A DNA stretch of 64,000 bases, from assembly GCA_013368445.1 (NCBI GenBank), contig JAACJO010000008.1, positions 744,001-808,000 on the forward strand. Direction: 5' to 3'. This DNA is from Leucocoprinus leucothites. Lineage: Eukaryota; Basidiomycota; Agaricomycetes; Agaricales; Agaricaceae. The notes under the pieces are model-generated. The model was given only the letters and a program-made list of their open reading frames with translations, made no database searches and was not told the DNA's origin. How positions within the stretch are numbered: position 1 is the first letter of the stretch; every line of letters starts with the position of its first letter. Shown piece by piece: positions 24,343 through 34,966 of the stretch. Both the position numbers and the translations under genes were made by a program.

Positions 24343-26581
24343 CTAAAACATCCAACAATTGATCACTAAACATGTAACGGCTGCAGGCCAGAACACCGAG
24401 ATGCTTTCTATCAATGTCGATGCAATGATACCCCTACGTCTTCTTAATAAGGTCCTCTGGTTTGCATCCCTCAAAACCTCGAGTACATCCGCGAGTGCCC
24501 TCCAGCATGCAGACAATCGAAGTAGGCGAAGTAAGACGATTCGTCTTTGTCGCCCACCGAACACAAACGTTTTTGACCATACTATCTTCCAAGTACTCGG
24601 CCTCCTATGGTGGGAAGGTGCACCTCCAGGGGCGGATATAAATTGAGATGGGGGGGAAAACGCTCGAGATTCCTCAGTAAAAACAGAGGCGTCATCCATA
24701 GGGTCAGAATCAAAATAGTCCTCTCTTCCTACTGGTGTCCACTCTTCGTCGTTGACGCGACGCACATCTCTGTGGATGGTATACTGATCCGGAAACATTG
24801 CGTCTTCATCATCATGCATTGGGGGCATAAGCTGTGGACTCAGCATCGGTGATTCGTTAAAACCCTGCGGTGTCATTGGTCTTGACGACGCTCGGAACGT
24901 AGGGGTAGCCGGCGCCATTGGTGTTCGAAATATCGATGGTATTTGGCTTCTAGAGCTTTGCGGTGTCACCGGTGGAAACAGCGTGTGCGGTGACCATATA
25001 GGTGATAAGCTATGGTTGGAAACTTGAAGTAAGGGCGAAGTCTGGTGACTTCGCGTGGGTGAAGGGGTTAAAGAAGGATTGATCGGTTTTGAGAGACGAA
25101 ATTGTCGGATACGCTGGACGTTGAGCGTGAGAAGGATACAGAGCGTTGCGATTGCCCACCCTACGTATCCTATAAGGACTATTCTTTGGTCAGGAAGGAG
25201 ACATGGACGATGGGTGAGAGATTGTGGTCGCTGTGAGGGCTCCAAGTTGGTTGGATCTACAATTGAAAGGAGCTGGAATCCTGGTCTACGGATCTGAGGC
25301 GCTGGAGAGAATGATTTAACCGTGATTTCCGGAATGGAGTCCTCGGCGTTGAACGATGTGCCATTGTGAAAATATTCACAGTAATCGCGATTATCCCCGC
25401 TGGTTTGGTAAGGCTAGGTTGATTTGGTATGGCCTCAGAGAAGATAACTCACGTGAAAACTATAGATGGCTCTAGAGCCTCCATCAAGAAGGCAGTCGTT
25501 TGTTTTCCAAGTGTATTCTGATACCCATGCCCAACGCCTCTATTTATCGCCCCACTTTCGCGAAGAGGTCCACAGTAAGCACCGTCAGGTCGGTACAGCG
25601 GTATATGAGACAACAATATCAGTGGATGGTGGTTCTCTTATATGCGGAATCGCCACAAAGAAGAGTGAGCTTCTCGAATTCTCCGAAGCAAGTGTGCCTA
25701 GCTCACCAGCCGCGACGTTTCTGACAGCTTCCACAGTACCTCCAGGGATGGGTTCCCAGCGATCAAAGGCAGCTCCACGGGCGTTTCTTTGATAATCTTC
25801 ATCGACCAGATCCGGGGCGTCTAATGCAAAGAATGTGTGATTGTTGAGGTTGATTATATTATTCAGAGGGCCAAAGTGGTTCTGGTAATATCTTCGTATT
25901 CCTTTAGATGGGGCAGAAGCTATACCCATGCTAGGAAAATATTAACACTTGAGTTAGGCGCCGCAGAAGCACGAACAGGTCCAGAACCTTACCCTACGTC
26001 ATTGTTTCCTGGGAGATAATATACTGCGGTAGGTGCTTTGAGGGTAAAAGTCGATATGAATTTCTGAAAATTTTCGGTAAACCTAAGGTTTATGATGAAT
26101 GATTGTCCTATTCGATCACTTCAAAGAAAGGACTTACTGTGCCTCGTTCTCAACGGTCTTCCCGTGGCTCAGCATGTCCCCCATGAAGAAAACTACCTGG
26201 GGATCCAACCGGCGTGTAACATACCAGCTCTTTTTCAAGAATTTGTCCGTAAGAAAAGCACGAGGATGGAGAAATGATGGGGTTGATTTGGAAGATAGTG
26301 AAGGGACAGAAATCTGCGTATCCGATACTAATAACACATGTAACGCTTTCCCCGCTGCCTTTTCCGATGCCTTGCGGTTGAGTATACTTCTCGATGACAG
26401 TGACAAAGAGATGACATACTTTGGGCACAGGCCATTTACAGGTTGATAAGCTCCAGAAGTAAACACCAAGCTCGCCCCAGCAGATAAGTAAGACCCATAG
26501 AAACCGAAGGATGTTGGTGGTGAGAGCTGGTGAGTAGAGAAGGCTTCTGAGCAGGACACCGGAACGATTGGTCGAATTCAT
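24343..26581 (-). CDS. Cdc1/Ted1-like ER metallophosphoesterase homologue with degenerate metal motifs
   Basis: Homologue of MPPE1/Cdc1/Ted1, which remove ethanolamine phosphate from GPI anchors in the ER or Golgi. N-terminal membrane helix (LRFLWVLLICWGELGVYF), then the phosphoesterase domain: LLVSDTQI, VVFFMGDMLSHGK, YYLPGNNDVG, LLSHIPLYRPDGAYCGPLRE, GYQNTLGKQTT, and SIVF joined to SGDNRDYCEY. Compared with the intact paralogue at 40296-41992 (GDMMDSGR, GNHD, GDDHDYCEH), three metal or catalytic positions are changed: D to S, H to N, H to R. A long disordered Ser/Pro tail and a final helix (FWPAAVTCLVINCWMF) follow. It may be a pseudo-enzyme. Frame is open and splice sites normal, so it is not a pseudogene. 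Confidence 0.82.
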
Positions 26582-27512
26582 GAATAGATAAAATGCTCTG
26601 ACGGCCTGCGTAGAGGAAGCAGGGAGGAAATAAGGGCCAGGGAAGCGTTGTGTGCGGAATGAGGGTGAGCTTGGCTGGCAAGAAGATTAGTTGTGCCTCA
26701 GCTCATCAATGCATCACACGTCATCGAACCCTTGATGGCCGCCATGATTATAAGTACATACAGTATATCGGCCGAGGTTTATTTCAGTGGGTTGCGGGAG
26801 CCAGTCGGCGACAGTAGTCTAATATCTGCGCTAGATAATAGTTGCGAAGTACTCGTGCCCTTTGGAATGAAGAAGGCAGGGGCTCGATCTTAGATCTATG
26901 GTTTCGAAATAAATAGAGGACTCAAAGGGGAGGGAACGGATCTAAAATTCAGACAAACCAACAAAGAGTTTGCCTAAGCGTCTTGGGCCTTGGCAATGTG
27001 CTTGCCCGTCTGCTCTTCACTATTCAAGCAAGTTACCAGGAATGCACTCTGTTATCGCGCGGCAAATACTTGTCATTCTAGCGTTCTCGGCAGCACACAG
27101 CCTATGTAGTCTGCCTTGGCCGCTGGCGGGCCGGCTGGTCTTTTTTAACTCTGAAAGTTCAAACAGCCGTCCAACTACCACTCTTATGCCCCATCCATCA
27201 TGACTGCATCCGTGATCAGATAGATAACGCTTTTTTGCCCCTCAAGCGGTCTTGTGATACTGTACAGCTGATGGTTCCAGTGCCAATGCTCCAGTCCACG
27301 TCTGATATACCAGTTAATAGTGACGGCACTTCTCGCCCTGGAAAGCTGCCCTCGTATATGTTTCTCAGTCACGTCAGTATTCACTGGGCTTGGCAAGGCC
27401 TAACGCAGGATATCTTGTCGCCCCTTATTCCAATAAGTGTATAAGAAGCCTATCTGTCACCGACATAATCCTCTTTCAAACCCCTCAAGCCCCCGGAAGT
27501 CTCCCGTTGAAG
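26582..27512. other. Intergenic region between divergent Cdc1/Ted1-like and MFS genes
   Basis: 930 bp holding both promoters. No recognisable coding sequence; the open frames here have no motif and no splice support. Confidence 0.5.
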
Positions 27513-29265
27513 ATGTCCTCGGATTCCAAACACGATGCCTCCGATATCATAGTTGACGACGTCAAAAACAAGACATCCTCAGAGCCAGATTACACTCCTG
27601 GCCTGGAAAAAAAGACAATGTATGCCTTCTCGGTGATGCTCAGCATTCTTTTAATGACGCGTCTTCGCAGTCTGAAGATCGATTTGCGCATGCTTCCACT
27701 TCTTGGTTTACTCTATGCCGTAGCTCTCATTGATCGTACAAACCTGGGTATCGCCCGTACTGCTGGGATGGAAGAAGACCTTGTGGGTGCAGTCATTCAG
27801 TTTTCAGCTATTTCCCTAATCTAACCCCAGTATCAATTCAGAAACTAGGTGTTGGAGATCGTTACTCCATCGCCTCTATGATTTATTTCGTTCCGTACAT
27901 TCTTCTGTGAGACCACTGTATATTTCCCATGACACCAGAAGTTGACCTGGGTTAAGACAGTTGCCGGGGAACTTGGCCCTAAAGTGGTTAGGTGCACGAA
28001 CATGGCTTACTATATGTGTTGTTGGCTGGGGTATCGCACAACTTGGAATGGGGTTTGTAGTGACGTGGGGTCAGCTTTGCATCGCTCGTATATTTCTCGG
28101 TGTCTTCGAGGCTGGTTTCTTCCCAGCGCTCGTGTTCATCATTACTACCTGGTACAAACGCCATGAAGTGCAGAAACGGTCAATATTCCACCCCTATAAA
28201 GCACACACTCATGATTCTCAACTGACTTCTTTTTCAGGCTGGCTGTCTTCTATCTTACGTCTATCGTCCTCGGGGGTTTCTCTTCAATCTTTGCATATGC
28301 CCTCACGCTGCTAAAGGGTAAAGGTCGGCTGGCTGGCTGGGAATGGATCTTTATTATTGAAGGTCTCATCACTATTGCTCTTGGTATCCTTACGTTCTTG
28401 TTCGTGCCTGACTTTCCCGACAAGAACCGCTTCCTGAGTGAGGCACAGACTAAGGTTCGTCTTAATCTCGTACTCACACTTCATCATTTTTCAATGTGCA
28501 TAGATGATCCTGGACCGCGTTGAGCGTGATCGTGGAGACGCCGTTCCCGATGCAATAACACTCCAAAAAATACTTTCACACCTCTCCGACTGGACACTTT
28601 GGGCGTACGCTCTATTGTTCATGTGTTCCACCATGCCTGCGTACGCCATTGGCTTCTTTATCACCATCATCCTCCACGCTATGGGCTATTCTACCACCAT
28701 GGCTTTATGCCTCACAGCACCACCTTACGTTGTTGCTGCTATATCCTGTTATGCCTTCGCATATTTAGGAGATAAAACAAGAAAGCGCGCCATCTGGCTG
28801 GTCATCCAGTCGTGTATCACAATTGTCGGTCTCATTATCACGGGTTATGCAAAGCCCAATGGAGCTCGCTACCTTGGCTTGTTCCTTGTCAACGCAGGAG
28901 CCTCAGGCTGTGTGCCGGGTGTCCTGGCCTACGTTAGTCCACTACTACATCACCTCCAACCTATGACCGTATACTGATTATTTCACCCATAGCAAGCCAA
29001 TAACGTTGTTTCGCACTCAAAGCGTGCAGTTTCTACTGCCGTGACGATTGCTTTCGGGGGTATCGGTGGTATTTTTGCGACTACTGTCTACCGTCAGGAA
29101 GACTTCCCAAGGTACCTCAATGGAATCTGGGCTACCATAGGCTGTCAATTCTTGATTATCATTTTATGCGGGGTATTGACTTGGCATTACACGCGTAAAA
29201 ACAAACTCGCTCGCTCGGGGAAGAGTGTCAATGAGCGAACCCCTGGCTTCCTTTACACTATATGA
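27513..29265 (+). CDS. MFS transporter, allantoate permease (Dal5/anion:cation symporter) family
   Basis: Plasma-membrane carrier with 12 predicted helices. Helix 1 reads PLLGLLYAVALIDRTNLGIAR, the D-R-x-N-x-G-x-A mark of this family; GIAQLGMGFVVTWGQLCIAR and FLGVFEAGFFPALVFI form helices 3-4; GWEWIFIIEGLITIALGI is the helix 6 signature; the second half has GYAKPNGARYLGLFLVNAGASG and a final GIWATIGCQFLIIILCGVLTW. Introns: donor after EKKT (27619) joins to ILKIDLRML; others near 27780, 27905, 28170, 28455 and 28945. About 490 residues. Substrates in the family are allantoate, vitamins such as nicotinate or pantothenate, and other carboxylates; the actual one cannot be told. Confidence 0.9.
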
Positions 29266-30052
29266 GTCTGTTTTTGAAAGATCAATTTGGGGTTTTGTGG
29301 GATTCTAGCTATTTTTTCTTGTAATTTCAATATATGACGTTTTCTATACTCTTCTTGTCCTGACAAATGTCCATCTAGCATGATAGTTCGTTCGCGGCAA
29401 GGAAGGTGAGAATCTCATTGAAATGCACGGCAAAATGAATGTTTCGCTCCGGGCGGGTTAGAGGTGTCGCCGTTCCGGCTGAATACCACCAGCTGACGAT
29501 GGGCAAACTCACAAAACAGTCATTAGCATCACATTAATCCAATAAAGATCTCAGGATCAAGTGATCGTGGTCTGGCTGGCACATATGGCACTTATCCTGG
29601 ATGCTTGGAACATGCTGTATACCAATGGTGCAACTCTGCTATCCAGTGCATTCAATGTCGACTTTGAATGTTCAATTGCGTGTTAATAATGTCTGTACAC
29701 GTCCTGGTGATCGCGAGGATCTCGAGTTTAGAAAGTGTAACAATAGCTTGAAGCCTCCAGGCTCGTAGCGTTGTAAGGACGAGTATCATATGTGTAGTCA
29801 TTTCCGTCGCGCCCCACGTCCAAAAGACCGTATGGAAACCTTCGTACAAACAGAATGGTTTAGTCACCCCACTCGCCGGACACAGGGTCTAAGCCACTGC
29901 TCTGTTTTTCAACAAAACAAGGCATAGAACTCACAAGGAGGGAGCGGGCAAGAGAGTTCAGTAAGAAGGGCGGAAGACAAATAGGATTCCAATAGAAATA
30001 CATGTCCTACGTCCACAGCGGACCAGGATACAAGAAGAATACAATTAGCATT
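29266..30052. other. Region between convergent MFS and BSD genes
   Basis: 787 bp with two 3' ends. No coding evidence; contains an A/T-rich stretch just after the MFS stop. Confidence 0.5.
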
Positions 30053-31777
30053 CTACTCCCAATCACTGTCATCGTCCTCTTCATCGTCCTCCTCTTCCTC
30101 TTCATCCTTCTTGACAGCATTTCCCTGTTGCTTGGCGGCCTCACCGGTGCTGCTAACATTAGCAGAAGACACGACATCAAAACTGTCGAGGCTGCTCTCG
30201 CGTGTTGATGTAGCTGATGATGGAGGTGCTGGACCCGAGACCTCCTTAGTCGTGGTTGCCTGCATCGAGTGGTTCGATTAAAAATTCCAAATTGAAGGAC
30301 TGTAACGCACCGGTGGTCTTGTGGGCGTGGCTTCTTTCGCTACGACTTTTTCTTCTTCTTCTCCGTCTTCCTCGTCAGAATCTTCATCGTCCCAGTCAAA
30401 ATCGTCCTCGCTTTCTGTATTCACTGTCGATACGCATTAATGAGAAAGCTGAGAGACGTCTGTGATCAATAAGAGCATACCCTGCAATAGAGCCTTCCGC
30501 TTTTCTTCTTCCTCTTTGATCTGGTGGGTCCGGAAGAAGAATCGTTGCCAGAATTCTGCCTCGGTCATTTCGGAAGGAACTAAGTGAAATGAATATGAAG
30601 ATCATAAGCAAAATCATAGTTTGCAAGCATAGTTTAGAAGTAGAACTCACCAAGAGTATCCTTCATGCTTGCGAGGGCCTCACCATCGCCGGTGTCATCC
30701 AAGGCCTTGGTAATAGTCGTCTGCCACGCTTCACCTTCAAGGCCACCTTCTTTCGAAGCAACCTCCTTCTGAACCCACGCCGCGTACAATTCTTGGGTAG
30801 CCCCGTCCGACTCAGGATCCATTCGCACAATAACGGGGTCATGTCTCAATCTTCTCAGCAACGCTTCTGCCCTCGTAGCTACAGCGGCTACTCCAGCATC
30901 AACGCTCTTTCCCTTACCCTTCCCAGAATCTGCAGTGGCATCAGCCGCCGCGTTTCCAGTTGTTTCAGCGTCTCCTGGTAACATCCACATGTCCGATCCA
31001 TCCCAGATAAGACTGGAGGGGGAAGAATTCGACGCAGAGTGAGCCTCGTCAGGAGGAATGACTTTCACAGCATCCTTCAACACCTCTTGGGCTTCTTTGA
31101 CCGCTTCTCGCAACAAAGCTTCACTCTTGTGTACGTATTCCTCCGCTTGAGCCCGTGTGACCCCTTGGATCCTTTGTACCTCGGAGAGAAGATTCGTTCG
31201 TATTTGCGCAAGGTCTATGTTCTCTGAAGCGTGCCTGATTGACTCTGGTATGTGACTTTGCACAGTTGAAACGACATTAGGAGGAAGGGCAGATTGAAGT
31301 CGAGAGAAGAGAGCTTGAGTGTTCCATCCCGAAGGCGAAGATGGAGAGCTTGTAGATTCAGTAGATGTACTTGCGGGTGCATTTAATTCAGCCTCGTTGA
31401 GCGTCGCAGTCGATGATGCCGTTGGAGTAACCTCGTCCGCGTCCTCAGTGGAAGTTGACGTTGTTCCTTCTACACTTGATCCTTCCGCGGTTGAAGTTAG
31501 TTTGCCGAGTTCCTTCTGAGCTTGAGTAACGACGTCCCCGAAATCTTTTCGGGCCGTTTCAAAAACACTCTGGCTCTGCTCGATGATAGTTGAACGCGCC
31601 AGCTGAGAAAGAAGAGTGGTTGAAGCTTGCCTGTTTTCTGAAGCCTCCCCAGAAACGGCCTAGTTGCCCCATGACTTGGTTCACTTCTTCATTGAGGCTC
31701 TGTTGTGGTTGATCGGGTGGGGGTGTAGAGGATCCTCCCGAACTTGTTGTGATGTCGTAGGTGTCGAGAAAGTTCAT
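30053..31777 (-). CDS. BSD-domain protein (Dos2-like)
   Basis: About 500 residues. N-terminus NEEVNQVMGQLGRFWGGFRKQ, then an amphipathic helical stretch (ETARKDFGDVVTQAQKEL), typical of fungal BSD proteins. The BSD domain lies in the middle to C-terminal part and shows the conserved aromatic pair near its end, SEMTEAEFWQRFFFRTHQI, after an intron near 30610-30650. The tail is very acidic (EDDFDWDDEDSDEEDGEEEE and a final DEEEEEDDEEDDDSDWE). The intron at 31630-31576 must be GC-AG: only then does FRKQ continue as SQSVFETARKD. Role in this fungus is unknown; yeast Dos2 has been tied to ubiquitin handling, other BSD proteins to transcription. Start ATG 31777 is the first in frame. Confidence 0.85.
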
Positions 31778-32005
31778 GGTGCATAGAGGCCAATCTCGAT
31801 GAGGCTCTGCTCATGAAGGCGGATTCCAGATTCGGTAATCATCTTGGTTACTCCACACACTACCAATGATTGGCTAAGAAATTCTATTTATATTCATCAA
31901 GTCCACAAACACAGTGATATACTGGTATTACAAGCAGTCAACAACTCGAGAAAGGAAATGTAGAGATAATAGACAGAGATAAAAACTGGAAGAGAGCCGA
32001 TTGTT

Positions 32006-33487
32006 CTAAGCAGAAACAGTCACTTCAGGCGCGGATTTGGTTGGCACATTCAGAGGGTAATCGATAGGAGTTTGGACATTGGCACGAGGACCGAGATTGA
32101 GGGCTAGGCGGGTAGCTTTGCAATCGTTGACAAAGTCAGAGAACATCTAGTACAAATATGTCAATACCGACACAACATCAAGAAATTGCTAGCGACAAAC
32201 CTCAATGGTGTCAAGAGGGCCACCAGCGCTCTCAGGATGGAACTGAACGCCAATAACATTCTTGCCGGAGGCGGTGGTTGATTTAATACCCTCAACCGAA
32301 GAATCATTACAGTTGATGAAGAATGGCTCCCACCCGGCGGGGAACGGATCTTGTAGTTTCAATGCGTACTGATGATTTTGACTGCAACAGTGGATTAGCT
32401 CAAGTGAGGCACCTGGGATAATAAATCAATTACCTTGTCACATAGACACGACCGGCCTTGATGGAACCAGAATTGGCAAGAGCCAAAACCGGCTGGTTGT
32501 GACCACGATTTCCGAACGTCATCCTATACGCTTCCAGGCCAGCAGCCATGCCGATAACTTGGTGACCCATGCAAAGGCCGAAGATAGGCTTATTCCACTC
32601 TTGAATGGTCTTGCGGAGGTTGACGGCAGCTTCCATGAGGTGTGTAGGTGAGCCGGGGCCATTGGTTAGGAAGAGGCCATCGAACTGATCCCTCACGGCA
32701 TTGAAGTCATAATTCCAAGGGAAGACTGTTACGGCGGCACCTCGACGGACCAAAGAGCGGAGAATATTGGCTTTGGCACCAAAATCAAGGACGGCAACAC
32801 GGATATCACCGGTAGGGTTAAGCTCGTATGGAACCTTGGTGGAGACCTGATCGACGAGGTTCTCCATAGTAGGATCCCAATACTCATGGGCATCAGGAGC
32901 AGGGAGAAGGGAATCGGGGCCAACCGCTACACGACCAAGAGTAGTTCCCTGGTCACGTAAAAGGGTGGTGATTGCTCGAGTATCCACTCCTGTAATACCC
33001 GGCACGTTGTGGCGCTTACACCACGATGCGAGAGATTCGACTGCGGCGTAGTGCGAGAAACGCTCGGCAACATCACCGACAATAACGGCCGCACATTGGA
33101 TACCCTTGGACTCAAGGACAACACCAACGTCCTGAGAGTCGTAAGGGGCCTTATTATGAGGCACACCATAATTACCAATCATGGGCGTGGTAAAGACAAG
33201 GATCTGACCACGGTAAGAGGGGTCGGTCATGGATTCAGTGTCTAGCAAATCGAAAGCATAATCAATTCATAATGTGTGTGGTTGGAGCAGATGCATGACA
33301 TACAGGAAGTGATTGAGGTTGAGAAGACGGTTTCACCAAAGAGGCTGCGAGGGGCGCCAAATGACTTGCCCTTGAACGACTGACCAGTCCTGAGGTGAAG
33401 AGCGGCAGGGAGACCAGAAAAGGACTCTGCATGAGTAGCAAAGCCCCGAGAAAACTTTGAAAGACGGAAGAGGTGGCGAGTGAGCAT
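32006..33487 (-). CDS. CPA1: Arginine-specific carbamoyl-phosphate synthase, small (glutaminase) subunit
   Basis: Glutamine amidotransferase subunit giving ammonia to the large subunit for carbamoyl phosphate in arginine synthesis. N-terminus LTRHLFRLSKFSRGFAT is a mitochondrial presequence (Arg-rich, few acids), then LHLRTGQSFKGKSFGA. Class I amidotransferase marks: VLDFGAKANILRSLVRRG, LTNGPGSPT, the catalytic Cys in GLCMGHQVIGMAAG, and His/Glu in GVQFHPESAGGP. Introns lie near 33240-33300, 32435-32380 and 32200-32145. C-terminus ends EVTVSA, stop 32006. About 430 residues. A short upstream reading frame 20 nt before the start codon looks like the arginine attenuator peptide, so arginine-dependent translational control is expected. 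Confidence 0.95.
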
Positions 33488-33507
33488 GATGACGGTGTGC
33501 GAGATAT

Positions 33508-33624
33508 TTAGCAGCCGATGAGGGAAAATACGAGGTCACCGAGGTAGCTGGGGAAAGGGTCAGTAAGATCGAAAGGCCTTTTAAAGAGGACTAACTCGTC
33601 TCTAGTGTTCTTGGTGAAGAGCAT
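33508..33624 (-). promoter_or_regulatory. Intron-split uORF encoding a candidate arginine attenuator peptide
   Basis: In the CPA1 leader, ATG 33624 begins ATG CTC TTC ACC; donor at 33595 (GTTAGT) and acceptor at 33548 (CCCCAG, with CTGAC branch site upstream) remove 48 nt. The spliced frame has 22 codons and ends TAA at 33510-33508, 20 nt before the CPA1 ATG. Residues 9-17 read DDYLGDLVF, matching the DYLSDHLW core of the Neurospora arg-2 and yeast CPA1 attenuator peptides, which stall ribosomes when arginine is high. Length and stop distance also fit. The unspliced frame would carry Ser where the key Asp belongs, so splicing decides function. Not proven without cDNA. Confidence 0.75.
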
Positions 33625-34966
33625 CAACAGAGGAGGAATGCCTCCCAGAAAATCGGCAAGAGATGGAAGCGGGTTTGAAAGATGAGCAGCAAAATTCGCG
33701 ATGCGGCTTTTATCGAAGCCCCCCTTCCGACTTTTCCCCTTCCCACGCCATATCTCGCACGCCCTGACTCGGACAGCAGCCCTGCATGAAAACGTTGTGG
33801 GTACCCCCTTCCTCACTTCAAACTCACATTTTTCCTCCCAGATCCATCCTATGAACCTGTAAGCACACTCTGTAGGATCTACTCTTGTACTATATCGCAC
33901 CCGTAAGCCCATTGCAACGCCAAATTTTCGGTTGGCCGGATCTGCTCCAGTTAGTAGTCAGGTGCTTGTTCATTTCGGCTCAATAGTTTCCGAAAGTATC
34001 GGCCGTCCGAATACTATTCACCATCCAACGATTGAATCAAGATTCCCTCTAGCCTGCTGCACAGTACTCCGCCTACAAGTCATTGTATACCAGCTAGTCA
34101 ATATCCCAAATGCATGCCGTTTTTCATGATACGCGAGCTGCTCATTAAACTTTTGACATTGACTTCCTACACAACTCCCATGAATGTTGCTGACAAACAC
34201 TTGGTGAAGCAATTGATTTAAATCCACCTGCGACATCTTTGTTGCGCATACCATAAGGAACACGGACCAGCCAGCTAGTTTAGTAGGACTCGTCATCATC
34301 GATTCGTCGCTTAGGCTCTGATCAGGCCCCAACGCATCCTTTGTCATATTGAAGGCAACCCCGTCCAAGTCGAACTCTATGGTTACTTCTTGATTTCGAA
34401 AATTCCTTTGTCCGCACTTCCTTGTGTCCACATGATGCAAAGCGACTGTCACCTTGTCTGGTAGCCTACATAAGAATACATAATATGCAGCCATCTTGCT
34501 CGCCTGACTGAGTCTACTCGGAGTCAAATGAGGTCTGCTTCGCGTCTCTTCTCCCGTGTCGGAGAGTCGCATTTGCACAACGTTCGTCGTTTCAGCTGGA
34601 TGACGCCTACATGTGATCAAGCCAAGCCAGAAGCGCGGCCAATATTAGTGAGTCTTTGGGGGAGTAGCCAGTTAGAGGTCCGTGCTCCAACGGTCCACAC
34701 TTCTTGGTTCGAAGCCTCCTACTGTCAAAGTCAAGACTCGATCCAATTACCGCGGTATATTGTGTACATAGCGATACCAGGAAAATGCCCAAATATCCGA
34801 TGGGAAGGAGGAAGAGATATGCTACAAGAAATAGACTGAATTAACCAACGTAGTGATAGCAATTGTCTGTTGGTAACATTCGAGATGCAAGAAAATCCCA
34901 AAGCAAAGATGTGCAAAGAAAAAATACTGATGAAGATTGACGAAAACCGAAAATGAAAAATCCAGA
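33625..34966. other. CPA1 upstream region and spacer
   Basis: Contains the CPA1 promoter and a 184-codon open frame (listed separately). A B-box-like GGTTCGAAGCC at 34688-34698 has no fitting cloverleaf. Nothing else recognised. Confidence 0.45.
34018..34572 (-). CDS. Hypothetical ORF, doubtful
   Basis: Open frame of 184 codons from ATG 34572, with a second in-frame ATG at 34494 (MAAYYVFLCRLPDKV). Not recognised. The stretch QEVTIEFDLDGVAF looks protein-like, but the C-terminal part is Cys/His-scattered without a pattern. It lies alone in the CPA1 upstream region with no splice support. Kept because it is the only long single-exon frame here; chance is quite possible. Confidence 0.25.
   Translation of the reverse strand: MRLSDTGEETRSRPHLTPSRLSQASKMAAYYVFLCRLPDKVTVALHHVDTRKCGQRNFRNQEVTIEFDLDGVAFNMTKDALGPDQSLSDESMMTSPTKLAGWSVFLMVCATKMSQVDLNQLLHQVFVSNIHGSCVGSQCQKFNEQLAYHEKRHAFGILTSWYTMTCRRSTVQQARGNLDSIVGW

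Noticed and set aside
34660..34705. tRNA-like A-box (TAGCCAGTTAGAGG) and B-box (GGTTCGAAGCC)
   Set aside because: The acceptor and T stems do not pair, so no cloverleaf can be drawn.
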